Origin: Abditibacterium sp.
Lineage (GTDB): Bacteria > Armatimonadota > Abditibacteriia > Abditibacteriales > Abditibacteriaceae
Reading direction: 5' to 3'
NCBI GenBank assembly: GCA_030448265.1
Contig: JAUJNG010000022.1
Coordinates: forward strand, 1 to 64,000
DNA length: 64,000 nucleotides
Below the pieces are notes generated by a model. It searched no databases. It saw nothing but the letters and a program-made list of their open reading frames with translations, and had not been told where the DNA came from. Made by a program: the position numbers and the translations under genes. Every line of letters starts with the position of its first letter. Within the stretch, counting starts at the first letter, position 1. Below, one piece after another: positions 49,261 through 57,933 of this stretch.

Positions 49261-50451
49261 ATGCCGCACTCCCCCTCGTCGCAGCCGCCCCACAATCCCG
49301 ATCCGCCTCGGCGTCTTATCACGCCCGAAGAACGCTTCGGCGCGCCACGAAACGACGCGCCAGACGAGCCGAAACCCGATCCGCCTGTGCCCGAAACCGC
49401 GGAAACCACGACGCGGCGCGACGACGAAATGGCGCGGCGGCATCTGTCGCCGCGCGCGCGCCGCCATCTGGAACGAACTTCCAAAAGACACGCCAAAATC
49501 GAAGCGGCGCGGCGTCAGGGACGCGAAACGCAGCGTCACGAGCAGCGCGCCGAAATCGAACGCGAATTCGCACTCAGCGCGCGCGCCGAGCCGCCCAAAC
49601 CCGCGCCGCGCCCCAAACGGCGTCTGCCGGCCATTCTGAAACGGATTTTCGCGCTGATGTGCCTGCTGTTTTGCGTTCAACTCGTGATTGCAGCTTTCAC
49701 GATGCCTCAGTTTCAAATTCAGACCGTTTCGCTTTCCGGCACTGATGCCACTTCGCCCGACGAACTGCGCCCACTCGCCGACGCTCTCGTGGGTCAAAAC
49801 TTCCTGCGCGCGGATCGAAAAGCGATTGAAAACGCCGTCGAAAAGCTGCCCACCGTTGCGTCGGCGCGCGTGGTGCGGCTTCCGCTCTGGCCGCCGCAGG
49901 TCGAACTGCGCGTCACCGAACGAGCGCCGGTTTTGAAAGTGGGCGCCGGAAACGACTGGTGGGTGGCCGACGAGTCGGGCGTGCCCTTTCGCCGTCCGCG
50001 CGCCGAAGATGGCGCGCTTTATGCCGTCGTCGCGCCGCAGCTTGCGCCGCAGTTGGGGCAGAAACTGGATGCCAAAATCTGGGCCGATGCGGTTGCGCTC
50101 AACAAGGCCGTTTTGGAGGACAACGCCCTGGTGCAAGACCAGCGGAGCGACCCCGATCTTCTCTTCTGGCAACTGCGTCGCATTTATTTCGACGAACACG
50201 GCCAGGCCTCGCTGCGACTGGTGGGCAAAGGCGCGCTGAGGGCGCACAACGAACTGCTTTTGCGCCTGGGCGACGAGCGCTGGAGCGAAAAGCTGGCGCG
50301 GGCGCGCGTCGCTTTGAGCTACTTCGAGCGCACCGGACGGCGCGCGCAAGAACTGGATTTGCTGTCGCTGGAGCGTCCGGTGTGGCGTCCCATTCCCGCT
50401 CAAATCGCCGCCGAGCCGAAACTGGAAGACCTGCCGCAAAACTCAGGATAA
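49261..50451 (+). CDS. ftsQ: Cell division protein FtsQ
   Basis: A 396-residue divisome protein. A long charged, Pro- and Arg-rich cytoplasmic part (1-125) precedes one membrane helix (about 128-147, IFALMCLLFCVQLVIAAFTM). Next is the POTRA domain, with FQIQTVSLSGTDATSPDELRPLA and KLPTVASARVVRLPLWPPQVELRVTERAPV, then the FtsQ beta region (WWVADESGVPF). Order murC-murB-ddl-ftsQ supports the call. The next gene should be DUF881 or ftsA; these occur only after 3.7 kb of pectin-related genes. Confidence 0.9.
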   Translation: MPHSPSSQPPHNPDPPRRLITPEERFGAPRNDAPDEPKPDPPVPETAETTTRRDDEMARRHLSPRARRHLERTSKRHAKIEAARRQGRETQRHEQRAEIEREFALSARAEPPKPAPRPKRRLPAILKRIFALMCLLFCVQLVIAAFTMPQFQIQTVSLSGTDATSPDELRPLADALVGQNFLRADRKAIENAVEKLPTVASARVVRLPLWPPQVELRVTERAPVLKVGAGNDWWVADESGVPFRRPRAEDGALYAVVAPQLAPQLGQKLDAKIWADAVALNKAVLEDNALVQDQRSDPDLLFWQLRRIYFDEHGQASLRLVGKGALRAHNELLLRLGDERWSEKLARARVALSYFERTGRRAQELDLLSLERPVWRPIPAQIAAEPKLEDLPQNSG

Positions 50452-50560
50452 TTCACCCGCGTCCAAACTGAGATACACCTCAAAGCGGTTCTCCAAGAAA
50501 GGACAGGTTGGTAGGGACCACGGTTACGGCTCGCTGGCGCGCGCCGACGGCGCGGTTTCC

Positions 50561-52081
50561 TTGCATCACAATTTGTGGGCGCACAACGACTCGCGCAACC
50601 CGCGTCTGGGCGACAACTATGGCAAAGCGCCCTTTCCCACCTTCGATGTGCGCAACAACGTGATTTACAATTACGGCGGCACCGCGAGCGGCCAGACCCA
50701 GGGCATTTTCGCGGCGAATTACGTCGGCAACTTCATTCGCAGCGGGCCCAGCAGCCGCGCCAAGACGCCCATCACGATTGGCGGGCCGTCGCAGATTCGC
50801 CTTTACATCGCGGGCAACGAGTGGGAAGGCCGCGAAAGTTTCACCCGCGACAACGCGCTTTTTCTCAACCGGCTCGAAGTGGACGGCAAAAAAGCGGTCG
50901 AACTGCTGCCCCAACCCATCGCCATGCCCGCCATCACCACAACGTCCGCGCGCGTGGCGATGGAGCAGGTCTTGAAAAGCGCGGGTGCCACGCTTCCCCA
51001 GCGCGATGCGGTTGATGCGCGCATCGTGCGCGAAGTCCAAAACAGGGGAGGGCGCCTCATCGATTCGCAAAACGAGGTCGGTGGCTGGCCGACTCTTGAA
51101 GCGGCGCCCGCGCCCGCCGACGCGGACGGCGACGGGATGCCCGACGACTGGGAAAAGGCCAACGGTTTCAAGGGGCAGGACGCGGGCGATGGCGCGCTCG
51201 ACAAGGACGGCGACGGCTATTCCAACCTCGAAGAGTGGCTCAACGGCACCAATCCCAGGGTGGCCATTGATTATCGCAAGGAGCAAAACAACGTGGATAG
51301 GCTTTCGAGTGCGGGCAACCGCTTGCAAAAGGACATCGTTTACGGCGAGGCGGGGGGTGAAACCTTGCGCCTCGACGCTTTCACTCCGGCGGGAAGCGGC
51401 CCGTTTCCGGTCGCCCTCGTGATTCACGGCGGCGGCTGGGGCGCGGGCGACAAAGCGGGCGACACCATGCCGCTCTGCGACGCTCTGGGCGAAGCCGGTT
51501 TCGCGTGGTTTTCCATCAATTATCGCCTCGCGCCGCAAAACCTGTGGCCAGCGGGTTTTGAAGACGTGCAAAGCGCGCTGAAATGGGTCAAAAGCAACGC
51601 CGCGAGGTTTGGCGGCGACCCCCGACGCATCGCCCTGATCGGTTATTCGGCGGGCGGTCATCTCGCGGTGCGCGCCGCGACGCAAAGCGACGCCCAAACC
51701 CGCGTCGGCGCCGTTGTCGCCGTCGCCGCGCCAGTCGATCTGGTGGCCGACACGCGGTTTCGCGGGCAGCTTTCGCCATCGCTGCAAGCGCTTCTGGGTG
51801 AGCCGAAAGACACGCCCGCCGTTTATCAAAAGCTCGCCGCGATGTCGCCCATCAATGAAATCAAGACGGGACTGCCGCCGTTTCTGCTGCTGCACGGCAC
51901 CGCCGACAAAAGCGTGGCCTACGCTCAATCCCTGGCGCTGCGCGAAAAATTAACCCAAGCGGGCGTTTCCTGCGAGCTGATCACCCTCGAAGGCGCGCCG
52001 CATCGCCTGGCGGAATGGACGCAGTTCGATGCCCAATACGCCCGCAAAATGACGGATTGGCTGCGTAAAACCCTCGGCTGA
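50561..52081 (+). CDS. N-terminally truncated pectate lyase fused to an alpha/beta esterase
   Basis: A 506-residue frame. Residues 1-165 match the C-terminal part of pectate lyases (HHNLWAHNDSRNPRLGDNYG, FDVRNNVIYNYGG); family similarity continues upstream in frame to about 50474 (SKKGQVGRDHGYGSLARAD), but only 110 bp separate it from ftsQ, so most of the beta-helix is missing. A calcium-binding linker (DADGDGMPDDWEKANG, DKDGDGYSNLEEW, about 185-230) leads to an alpha/beta hydrolase (HGGGWGAGDK; GYSAGG nucleophile; the pair DKS and H at HRLA). The first codon is TTG. Probably not expressed as a full enzyme. Confidence 0.75.
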   Translation: MHHNLWAHNDSRNPRLGDNYGKAPFPTFDVRNNVIYNYGGTASGQTQGIFAANYVGNFIRSGPSSRAKTPITIGGPSQIRLYIAGNEWEGRESFTRDNALFLNRLEVDGKKAVELLPQPIAMPAITTTSARVAMEQVLKSAGATLPQRDAVDARIVREVQNRGGRLIDSQNEVGGWPTLEAAPAPADADGDGMPDDWEKANGFKGQDAGDGALDKDGDGYSNLEEWLNGTNPRVAIDYRKEQNNVDRLSSAGNRLQKDIVYGEAGGETLRLDAFTPAGSGPFPVALVIHGGGWGAGDKAGDTMPLCDALGEAGFAWFSINYRLAPQNLWPAGFEDVQSALKWVKSNAARFGGDPRRIALIGYSAGGHLAVRAATQSDAQTRVGAVVAVAAPVDLVADTRFRGQLSPSLQALLGEPKDTPAVYQKLAAMSPINEIKTGLPPFLLLHGTADKSVAYAQSLALREKLTQAGVSCELITLEGAPHRLAEWTQFDAQYARKMTDWLRKTLG

Positions 52082-52103
52082 ACCGATTTCAAGGACGCAA
52101 ACC

Positions 52104-53808
52104 ATGAAACCTTTCACAACGGCGGCTCTGCCTCTCTGGGGCGCCGCTTTTCTTCTAACTCTGACCATGAAACCCCAACCGGCTGCGGCGCAAACGCCCC
52201 TGCCAAACATCAAAATCGTGCTGGCGGGCGATTCGACTGTGGCGCCCAACGGCGGCTGGGGGCCAGGATTGGCTCCCCTGCTCGCGCCCTCGGCGCTGCT
52301 GGTTAATCTGGCGCGCGGCGGGCGTTCGTCCAAAAGTTTCCGCGACGAAGGTCACTGGAAAGCGGTTCTGGAACAAAAACCGGATTACGTTTTCCTCCAG
52401 TTCGGCCACAACGACCAGCCTGGCAAAGGGCCGGAGCGCGAAACCGATCCCAACACGACCTACGCGCAAAACCTGGCGCATTATGTGGACGAAGCGCGCG
52501 GCATCGGCGCCAAACCGGTTTTAGTGACCTCGCTGTCGCGGCGCACTTTTTCGCCGCAGGGGAAAATTCAGTCGGATTTGACACCTTACTTACGTGGAGG
52601 CTGCAAAGCGGGTCGCGGCGCAAAAAGGCGTGCCGCTCGTCGATTTGCACGCGCGCTCCATCGAAGAACTCGACGCCCTTGGCCCCGCTCTGTCCGCCGC
52701 CTATGATCGGGCCGGCGCTGACCCCGCCAAACCCGACCGCACCCATCTTTCTGAGGCCGGAAGCCGCGCCACCGCGCTTTTGGTGGCGCGCGAAGTGCGC
52801 CGCGTCGTGCCCGAACTGAGCCGGTATCTGCTCGCCGCGCCCGCTCTGGCGCCCGTCTCCAACGTCGCACCGCTTCCCAAAACAGCGGCAAATTTGACCG
52901 CCATCAAGCCCGATTTCGTGGTCGCGCCCGACGGAAGCGGCCATTTTCGCACGGTGCAGGAAGCCATTGACGCCGCGCCCTCCCAAAGCCCTCGGCGCGT
53001 GGTCATTTCGATCAAGCCAGGCACCTACAAAGCGCACGTCGTGGTGCCCAAAGACAAACCCAACCTGCTTTTGATCGGCGAGGAGGCCGGAAAAACGATT
53101 TTGACCAACGACCTCCACGTTAAATCTCTGGGCGCCGACGGCAAAGAAGTCGGCACCATCGGCAGCGCGAGCGTGGTGGTGTCCGCCGACGATTTCGAGG
53201 CGCGTGATCTCTCTTTCGAGAACAACGCGCCCCACGTCGCGCAGGCTTTGGCGATTTATGTCAACGGAGCGCGCAATATCTTTCGCAACTGCCGCTTTCT
53301 GGGCTGGCAGGACACGATTCGGGTTCGCAAAGGCCCGTCTTACTTCCAGAATTGTTTTATCAACGGGCGCACTGATTTCATCTACGGCGAGGCGACGGCT
53401 TATTTCGACCGCTGCCACATCCACGTTCTGGAAGCAGGCTGGATCACGGCGGCCAACACGCCCCAGGACAATCCCTATGGCCTGGTGTTTTCCCATTGCC
53501 GCATCACGGCGGAGCCAGGCATCCAGACCTTTCTGGGCCGTCCCTGGCGCGATTACGCGCAAACCGTGTGGCTGAGCACCGAAATGGGCAACGTGATCGT
53601 GCCCGCAGGCTGGCACAACTGGAACAAGCCCGACGCCGAAAAAACCGTGCGCTATCTCGAATTCGGCAGCAAAACGCCCGATGGCCAGGCGGTTGACGTT
53701 TCCAAACGCGTGGCCTGGTCGAAAATTCTCACGCCGGAAGAAGCCGCCAATTACTCGATGGAAAAGGTGCTGGGCGGCTGGAATCCCAACCTGGGCATGG
53801 CCTTTTAA
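52104..53808 (+). pseudogene. Rhamnogalacturonan acetylesterase-pectin methylesterase fusion, broken by a 4-bp duplication
   Basis: The N-terminal part has a signal peptide (about 1-30), then an SGNH esterase: GDSTVAPNGGWG (block I), LARGGRSSKSF, FGHNDQPGKG and, after the break, DRTHLSEAG (Asp-His). The C-terminal part is a CE8 pectinesterase: DGSGHFRTVQEAIDAAP, NCRFLGWQDT, GRTDFIYGEATAYF and LGRPWRDYAQTVW. TTAC stands twice (52586-52593); removing one copy gives one 566-residue protein. Both activities remove decorations from pectin before lyases cut it. Confidence 0.85.
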
Positions 53809-53811
53809 AAA

Positions 53812-53978
53812 TAGACCTCTTGCAAAAGTGGCTTGCAGCGACTGAAGTCACCGCAACAACGGCGCGAAGTCCGCCTGCGCGGACTGGAGGCCCCAACCTG
53901 CGAAGGCAGGTTTCGCGCCGTTGTTGCGGTGACTTCAGTCGCTGCCAATTTCGAATAGGCACTTTTGCAAGAGGTCTA
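53812..53978. mobile_element. MITE-like element with 19-bp terminal repeats
   Basis: Perfect 19-bp inverted ends (TAGACCTCTTGCAAAAGTG at 53812-53830 and its complement at 53960-53978) surround a nested palindrome with perfect 34-bp arms (53835-53868, 53912-53945) and the inner hairpins AGTCCGCCTGCGCGGACT and AACCTGCGAAGGCAGGTT. Each end begins with TA, as in IS630/Tc1-type target use. There is no transposase. A third copy of the end lies 11 bases on. Confidence 0.65.
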
Positions 53979-53988
53979 ATAAAAATTC

Positions 53989-54006
53989 GACCTCTTGCAA
54001 AAGTGG
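53989..54006 (+). repeat. Extra copy of the MITE terminal repeat
   Basis: GACCTCTTGCAAAAGTGG matches the left end of the element at 53812. The following 165 bp to the DUF881 gene hold an imperfect inverted pair (GAAGGAGTTG near 54039, CAACTCCTTC near 54072) and no gene. Confidence 0.85.
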
Positions 54007-54173
54007 TTTAATGTCTCATATGTCGTCATCCTGAAGGGCGAAGGAGTTGCATAACTGCCGTGAAAGCATCACGCCAACTCCTTCCCAAATATGGTTTCCT
54101 CTGCCGTGATTCGCACTTTGTCGACAGCAACTCGAAATAGTCGCAAAAATTGAACGGAAACCGGCCTTTTCTT

Positions 54174-55043
54174 ATGAGTCGGGCGCCGTTTTCGAGCGTC
54201 GAAATTCGCAATATGAACGCTTCTTCACCTCTTTCCGCTTCGCCACCCGCTTCGCCGGCGCGCGGCGAAACCAAAACCGCGCGGGCGGGCCGCTCGTGGA
54301 TTTTTTCGCTGACCGGCGTGTGTTTCGTGTTTGGCGGCCTGCTCGCCATGCAAATGCGCGCCGCTCAACAGGTTCAGGCCAATCGGGCGCGCGAATCGGC
54401 GGGCATCGCGCAGGCCAACCAACTCGCCGCGAAAATGAAGGTGCAGGCCGACCAGGTCGCCGCCGAGCGCGTCAAAACCAACGCCGAGATGAAGAAGCTG
54501 CGCGATACCCTCGCGGCGAGCGGTTCGCTTTCCGCGACTCAGGTGGCGGCGCTCAACGCGCAAATCAAAGACTTGCAAGCGGCGGCGGGACTGACGCCGG
54601 TTTTGGGGCCAGGCGTTCGTATCACCCTTTCCGACAATCCCGACGCGGCCAAAGTGACCAGCACCATGCCCCTCAACGAAGGCTGGGGTCTGGTTCACGA
54701 CTACGACCTTTTGCAAGTCATCAACGAACTGCGTTCCGCTGAAGCCGACGCTGTTGCGGTGAAGGGTGCGGGCGCCGAAACGATTCGCGTCACGGGCTTC
54801 ACCCCGATTCGCTGCGTTGGCCCCGTCGTTTATATCAACTGGAAACCGGTCGCTGCTCCATTTACCATTGAGGCTGTCGGTGACCCCGCGACACTCAAAT
54901 CAGTTCTCAATATGCCCAACGGCATCGTCGATCAACTGAGAGGTAATGGCGAGGGTGTCAAAATCGAAGCCGTCAACAATCTCAAACTGCCCGCCGCGAC
55001 GGGCGGCGCTCCCAAACTTCGCGTGGCGAAAGCGACTTCGTAA
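54174..55043 (+). CDS. DUF881 (YlxW/YlxX-like) membrane protein
   Basis: A 289-residue protein with one membrane helix (about 41-60, WIFSLTGVCFVFGGLLAMQM), a coiled coil (about 65-125) and the DUF881 domain with GPGVRITLSDNP, YDLLQVINELRSAEADAVAV, and CVGPVVYINWKPVAAPFTIEAVG. In Firmicutes such genes lie between ftsQ and ftsA, as expected here. Start at 54174; ATG 54213 is an alternative. Followed by DUF1290 with a 67-bp gap. Confidence 0.88.
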   Translation: MSRAPFSSVEIRNMNASSPLSASPPASPARGETKTARAGRSWIFSLTGVCFVFGGLLAMQMRAAQQVQANRARESAGIAQANQLAAKMKVQADQVAAERVKTNAEMKKLRDTLAASGSLSATQVAALNAQIKDLQAAAGLTPVLGPGVRITLSDNPDAAKVTSTMPLNEGWGLVHDYDLLQVINELRSAEADAVAVKGAGAETIRVTGFTPIRCVGPVVYINWKPVAAPFTIEAVGDPATLKSVLNMPNGIVDQLRGNGEGVKIEAVNNLKLPAATGGAPKLRVAKATS

Positions 55044-55110
55044 GAGGCTGATGAACCGGTCAAGTCACTCTAAGTGAGCAGTTTTCAGATTCCGCTCCCA
55101 ATTCAATTTC

Positions 55111-55527
55111 ATGTTCGTGCTTCCTCTTCTGGCTCTGGCTCTGGGTTTTATTCTGGTGTGGATGCCCGCCAACACCTTCACTGCCAGCGAAGCCTTCGCG
55201 CGCTACAGCGCCGTCGCGGTTCTGGCGGGCCTCGACACGCTGCTGGGCGGCGTGCGGGCCTGGCTGCAAGGGAAATTCGACGACGTGATTTTTATTTCCG
55301 GCTTTTTCACCAACGCGCTTCTGGCCGTTGGCCTCGTTCTGCTCGGCGAGCGGCTGGGCCTGGAAACCGGTCTGGGCGACGGGCGCATTTCAGTGATGAT
55401 GATTGGAGCGGTGGTTTTGTTTTCGGGACGCATCCTCAATAATCTGGCGGCGCTACGCCGGATTCTCATCGAACGCTTTCGCGCCAGAGGAACTGACAGC
55501 GCTTCTTCGTCGCTGGAAACTGCTTAA
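55111..55527 (+). CDS. sbp: DUF1290 small basic protein (Sbp family)
   Basis: A 138-residue membrane protein with three helices (about 2-20, 27-45, 60-78) and the DUF1290 core: YSAVAVLAGLDTLLGGVRAWLQGKFDDVIFISGFFTNALLAVGLVLLGERLG. It is also known as small basic protein from Bacillus, next to DUF881 and ftsA. Its function is unknown, but the link with division clusters is strong. A C-terminal tail carries Ser/Thr. Confidence 0.9.
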   Translation: MFVLPLLALALGFILVWMPANTFTASEAFARYSAVAVLAGLDTLLGGVRAWLQGKFDDVIFISGFFTNALLAVGLVLLGERLGLETGLGDGRISVMMIGAVVLFSGRILNNLAALRRILIERFRARGTDSASSSLETA

Positions 55528-55680
55528 ATTGGAAAAATTTGGCCCAGAACGCGCAAAGGACGGGGAAATCAAGGAAAATCTCTTTGGTTTTCGTGTCTTT
55601 TTGTTTTTAGGGCGCAAAACGGGGTAAACCCATCGGATGAAAATTATCGAGCCGCAAAATTTCGGGGGGAAGAACTGCGA

Positions 55681-57270
55681 GTGACGCGCGAAGAAATCGT
55701 CGTTGGACTGGATATCGGCACCACCAAGGTTTGCACCGTCATTGGTCAGGGAATCGCGGCAACCGGCGCGCCTGGCGAAGAAACGGGACAAATCAACGTC
55801 ATCGGTGTGGGCGTCGTGCCCTCGCGCGGCATTAAAAAAGGCGTGGTGATCGATGTTGAAGACACCATCGCCGCCATTCGCGATTCGGTCGAGCGCGCCG
55901 CGCACATGGCGGGCGTTCAGGTCGAAGGCGCCGTTGTGGGTGTAACGGGCGACCACGTCCAGTCGTCCAACCGGCGCGGAACCGTCACAGCCGCTTCACC
56001 GCAAAATGCCATCACGCGCTTCGATGTCGAGCGCGTTTTGCAGGCCGCCGCGCTCGAAATCCCGCGCGACCGCGAAATTATTCACTCTCTGCCGCGCGAT
56101 TTTATTGTCGATGGCCACGTCGGTGTCAAGCGGCCCATCGGCATGACGGGGCAGCGCCTCGAAGTCGAAACCCACGTCGTGACCGGCAAAGCCTCGTTTC
56201 TGCAAAACACTGTTAAATGCGTCGAACAGGCCGGACTCAATGTCGAAGCCCTCGTTCTGGAGCCGATTGCCACCGCCGAAGCCGTCACCACCGCCGACGA
56301 GCGCGAAATGGGCGTGATTCTCATCGATATTGGCGGCGGAACATCGGATGTCGCGGTTTTTGTCGATGGCAGCATCGTCTATTCGTCGGTTTTGCCCGTC
56401 GGCGGCAACCATGTCACGCGCGACATCGCCATCGGCCTGCGCACGCCGTTTGAAATCGCCGAACGGCTCAAAATTGATCGCGGCGCCGCCACGCGCGACC
56501 TGATTCCGCACGGCGAAGCGCTCGAAGTCCTCATGGCCGGATCGGGCGAGCGACTGCGCATTCCGCGCGCCCTTCTGGGCGAGATTATCGAGGCGCGCAT
56601 GAGCGAACTGTTCGAACTCTCGCGCGAAGCGATGCACACGGCGGGCGTTCGCAAACGCCTGGCGGGCGGCGTGATTCTCTCCGGCGGCGGCGCGCTGTTG
56701 CCTGGCGCGCTCGATTTATGCTCCGATGTGTTCCAAATGCCGGTGCGACTGGGCTTGCCCAACGAAATTTCCGGCTGGAGCGATCAGGTCGCCAACCCGC
56801 AGTTCGCTACCGGCGTCGGGTTGTGCCGTTTCGCGCTCGCTCAGCGCTACGCGCCAGGCAACCAGTCGGCGATTCCGGCGATTGCTTCCAGTGAGGGCCG
56901 GCGCATCTGGGGCGCGATTGCGCCAGGGCCATTGTCGCAGGCCGTGCCGCCCGAAACCGTCCCCGATCCCGCTTCGGAAACACCCCTTTCGACCGATGCC
57001 GAGCAAAACAACGGCACCCGTCCCGATGTGGAAGCCACGCCCCAAGCGAAAATTCCCGTCGCCAACGCTGACACGGCTATCGACGGAAGCGCGACGGCGC
57101 CGGACGCTCCCGCGACAGCGCAGACTCTCAACCGGCGCGACAACTTTTTGCGTCGGGAAGAGACTGCACCATCACCCGCGCCGCCTGCCTCGCAAAATGG
57201 CGCCGCGCCTTCGTTCTGGCAGAAAATCTGGGTCAAATTCCGCGAGTTGATCGGTTTCGAGGCGCCTTGA
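55681..57270 (+). CDS. ftsA: Cell division protein FtsA
   Basis: A 529-residue actin-like membrane tether of the Z ring. GTG start at 55681 (in GCGAGTGACGCG). VVGLDIGTTKVCTVIG is phosphate loop 1; SHMT-type subdomain 1C (GVVPSRGIKKGVVIDVEDTIAAI); GVTGDHVQSSNRRG; IDIGGGTSDVAVF; GGVILSGGGALLPG. About 110 low-complexity residues follow, and the tail FWQKIWVKFRELIGF is an amphipathic membrane-binding helix. FtsZ, usually next, is not here. Confidence 0.95.
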   Translation: MTREEIVVGLDIGTTKVCTVIGQGIAATGAPGEETGQINVIGVGVVPSRGIKKGVVIDVEDTIAAIRDSVERAAHMAGVQVEGAVVGVTGDHVQSSNRRGTVTAASPQNAITRFDVERVLQAAALEIPRDREIIHSLPRDFIVDGHVGVKRPIGMTGQRLEVETHVVTGKASFLQNTVKCVEQAGLNVEALVLEPIATAEAVTTADEREMGVILIDIGGGTSDVAVFVDGSIVYSSVLPVGGNHVTRDIAIGLRTPFEIAERLKIDRGAATRDLIPHGEALEVLMAGSGERLRIPRALLGEIIEARMSELFELSREAMHTAGVRKRLAGGVILSGGGALLPGALDLCSDVFQMPVRLGLPNEISGWSDQVANPQFATGVGLCRFALAQRYAPGNQSAIPAIASSEGRRIWGAIAPGPLSQAVPPETVPDPASETPLSTDAEQNNGTRPDVEATPQAKIPVANADTAIDGSATAPDAPATAQTLNRRDNFLRREETAPSPAPPASQNGAAPSFWQKIWVKFRELIGFEAP

Positions 57271-57318
57271 TGCTCTTTAATACCCGATTTTGAAGCACGG
57301 CCAATGTGAAAATCACGA

Positions 57319-57927
57319 ATGAATGCTTCTAACGAACCGTATCAAGCTGCACCTATTTCCGAACCTTCGGGTGCGATAGTTTTGTGCGATAGCAACACGA
57401 CTTCCTCAAAACGCGAATGGAAACACGCGCCCAAAGTGGTGAAATGGAGTGGTTTCTGGCTCACAATTTTAGCTGGTTGGCCCTTCACACTTGGAGTATC
57501 GATGCTGGCTCTTGGTTTAGCAGCTAAATTGCTCGCTGGAGATTCGGTTTCCAGGGAAACCATCGATATGTTGTTGTGGGGCGTGCCGTTGGTTTTCTCT
57601 TTTGGTCTTCATTTGGTCGGTTTACGCAAGGGGTGGAAATTCAGCTACTATTTACATTTTGTCTTTGCCTCGTTGATTTGCCTGGGTGTCATTATTAATA
57701 GCGTTGATTTGATCTCAGGAAATCCCGCTTTCGTTCACCTTAACTTCGAGTGGGATGATGGGCCTTGGTCTCTGGTAAAGATTTTTACTTCGGTTTCCTA
57801 CATCATTATTTATCTTCTGCTGCCAATGCTTTTCCTAAATTGGTTTAAACCCGAAGTGAAAGCGTGGTTTGGAATCGCGAAAAAACGGAAAAATAGTCCT
57901 GTCAGTGAGCCTTCGATTCTCTCTTGA
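57319..57927 (+). CDS. Membrane protein of unknown function, AT-richer
   Basis: A 202-residue protein with four membrane helices (about 45-70, 80-98, 108-130 and 155-175). It begins with a hydrophilic head (MNASNEPYQAAPISEPSG). Base composition is lower in GC than ftsA and the following operon, and codon use differs (TTA, AAT, TAT). It takes the place where ftsZ is often found. No family recognised. Confidence 0.65.
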   Translation: MNASNEPYQAAPISEPSGAIVLCDSNTTSSKREWKHAPKVVKWSGFWLTILAGWPFTLGVSMLALGLAAKLLAGDSVSRETIDMLLWGVPLVFSFGLHLVGLRKGWKFSYYLHFVFASLICLGVIINSVDLISGNPAFVHLNFEWDDGPWSLVKIFTSVSYIIIYLLLPMLFLNWFKPEVKAWFGIAKKRKNSPVSEPSILS

Positions 57928-57933
57928 CCTCCC

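Noticed and set aside
48859..50439. 526-codon antisense frame over ddl and ftsQ
   Set aside because: It covers two clear genes on the other strand and has a skewed His/Arg composition typical of shadow frames.
50480..51928. Minus-strand frame over the lyase-esterase gene
   Set aside because: The plus-strand product has conserved lyase and hydrolase motifs; the antisense product has none.
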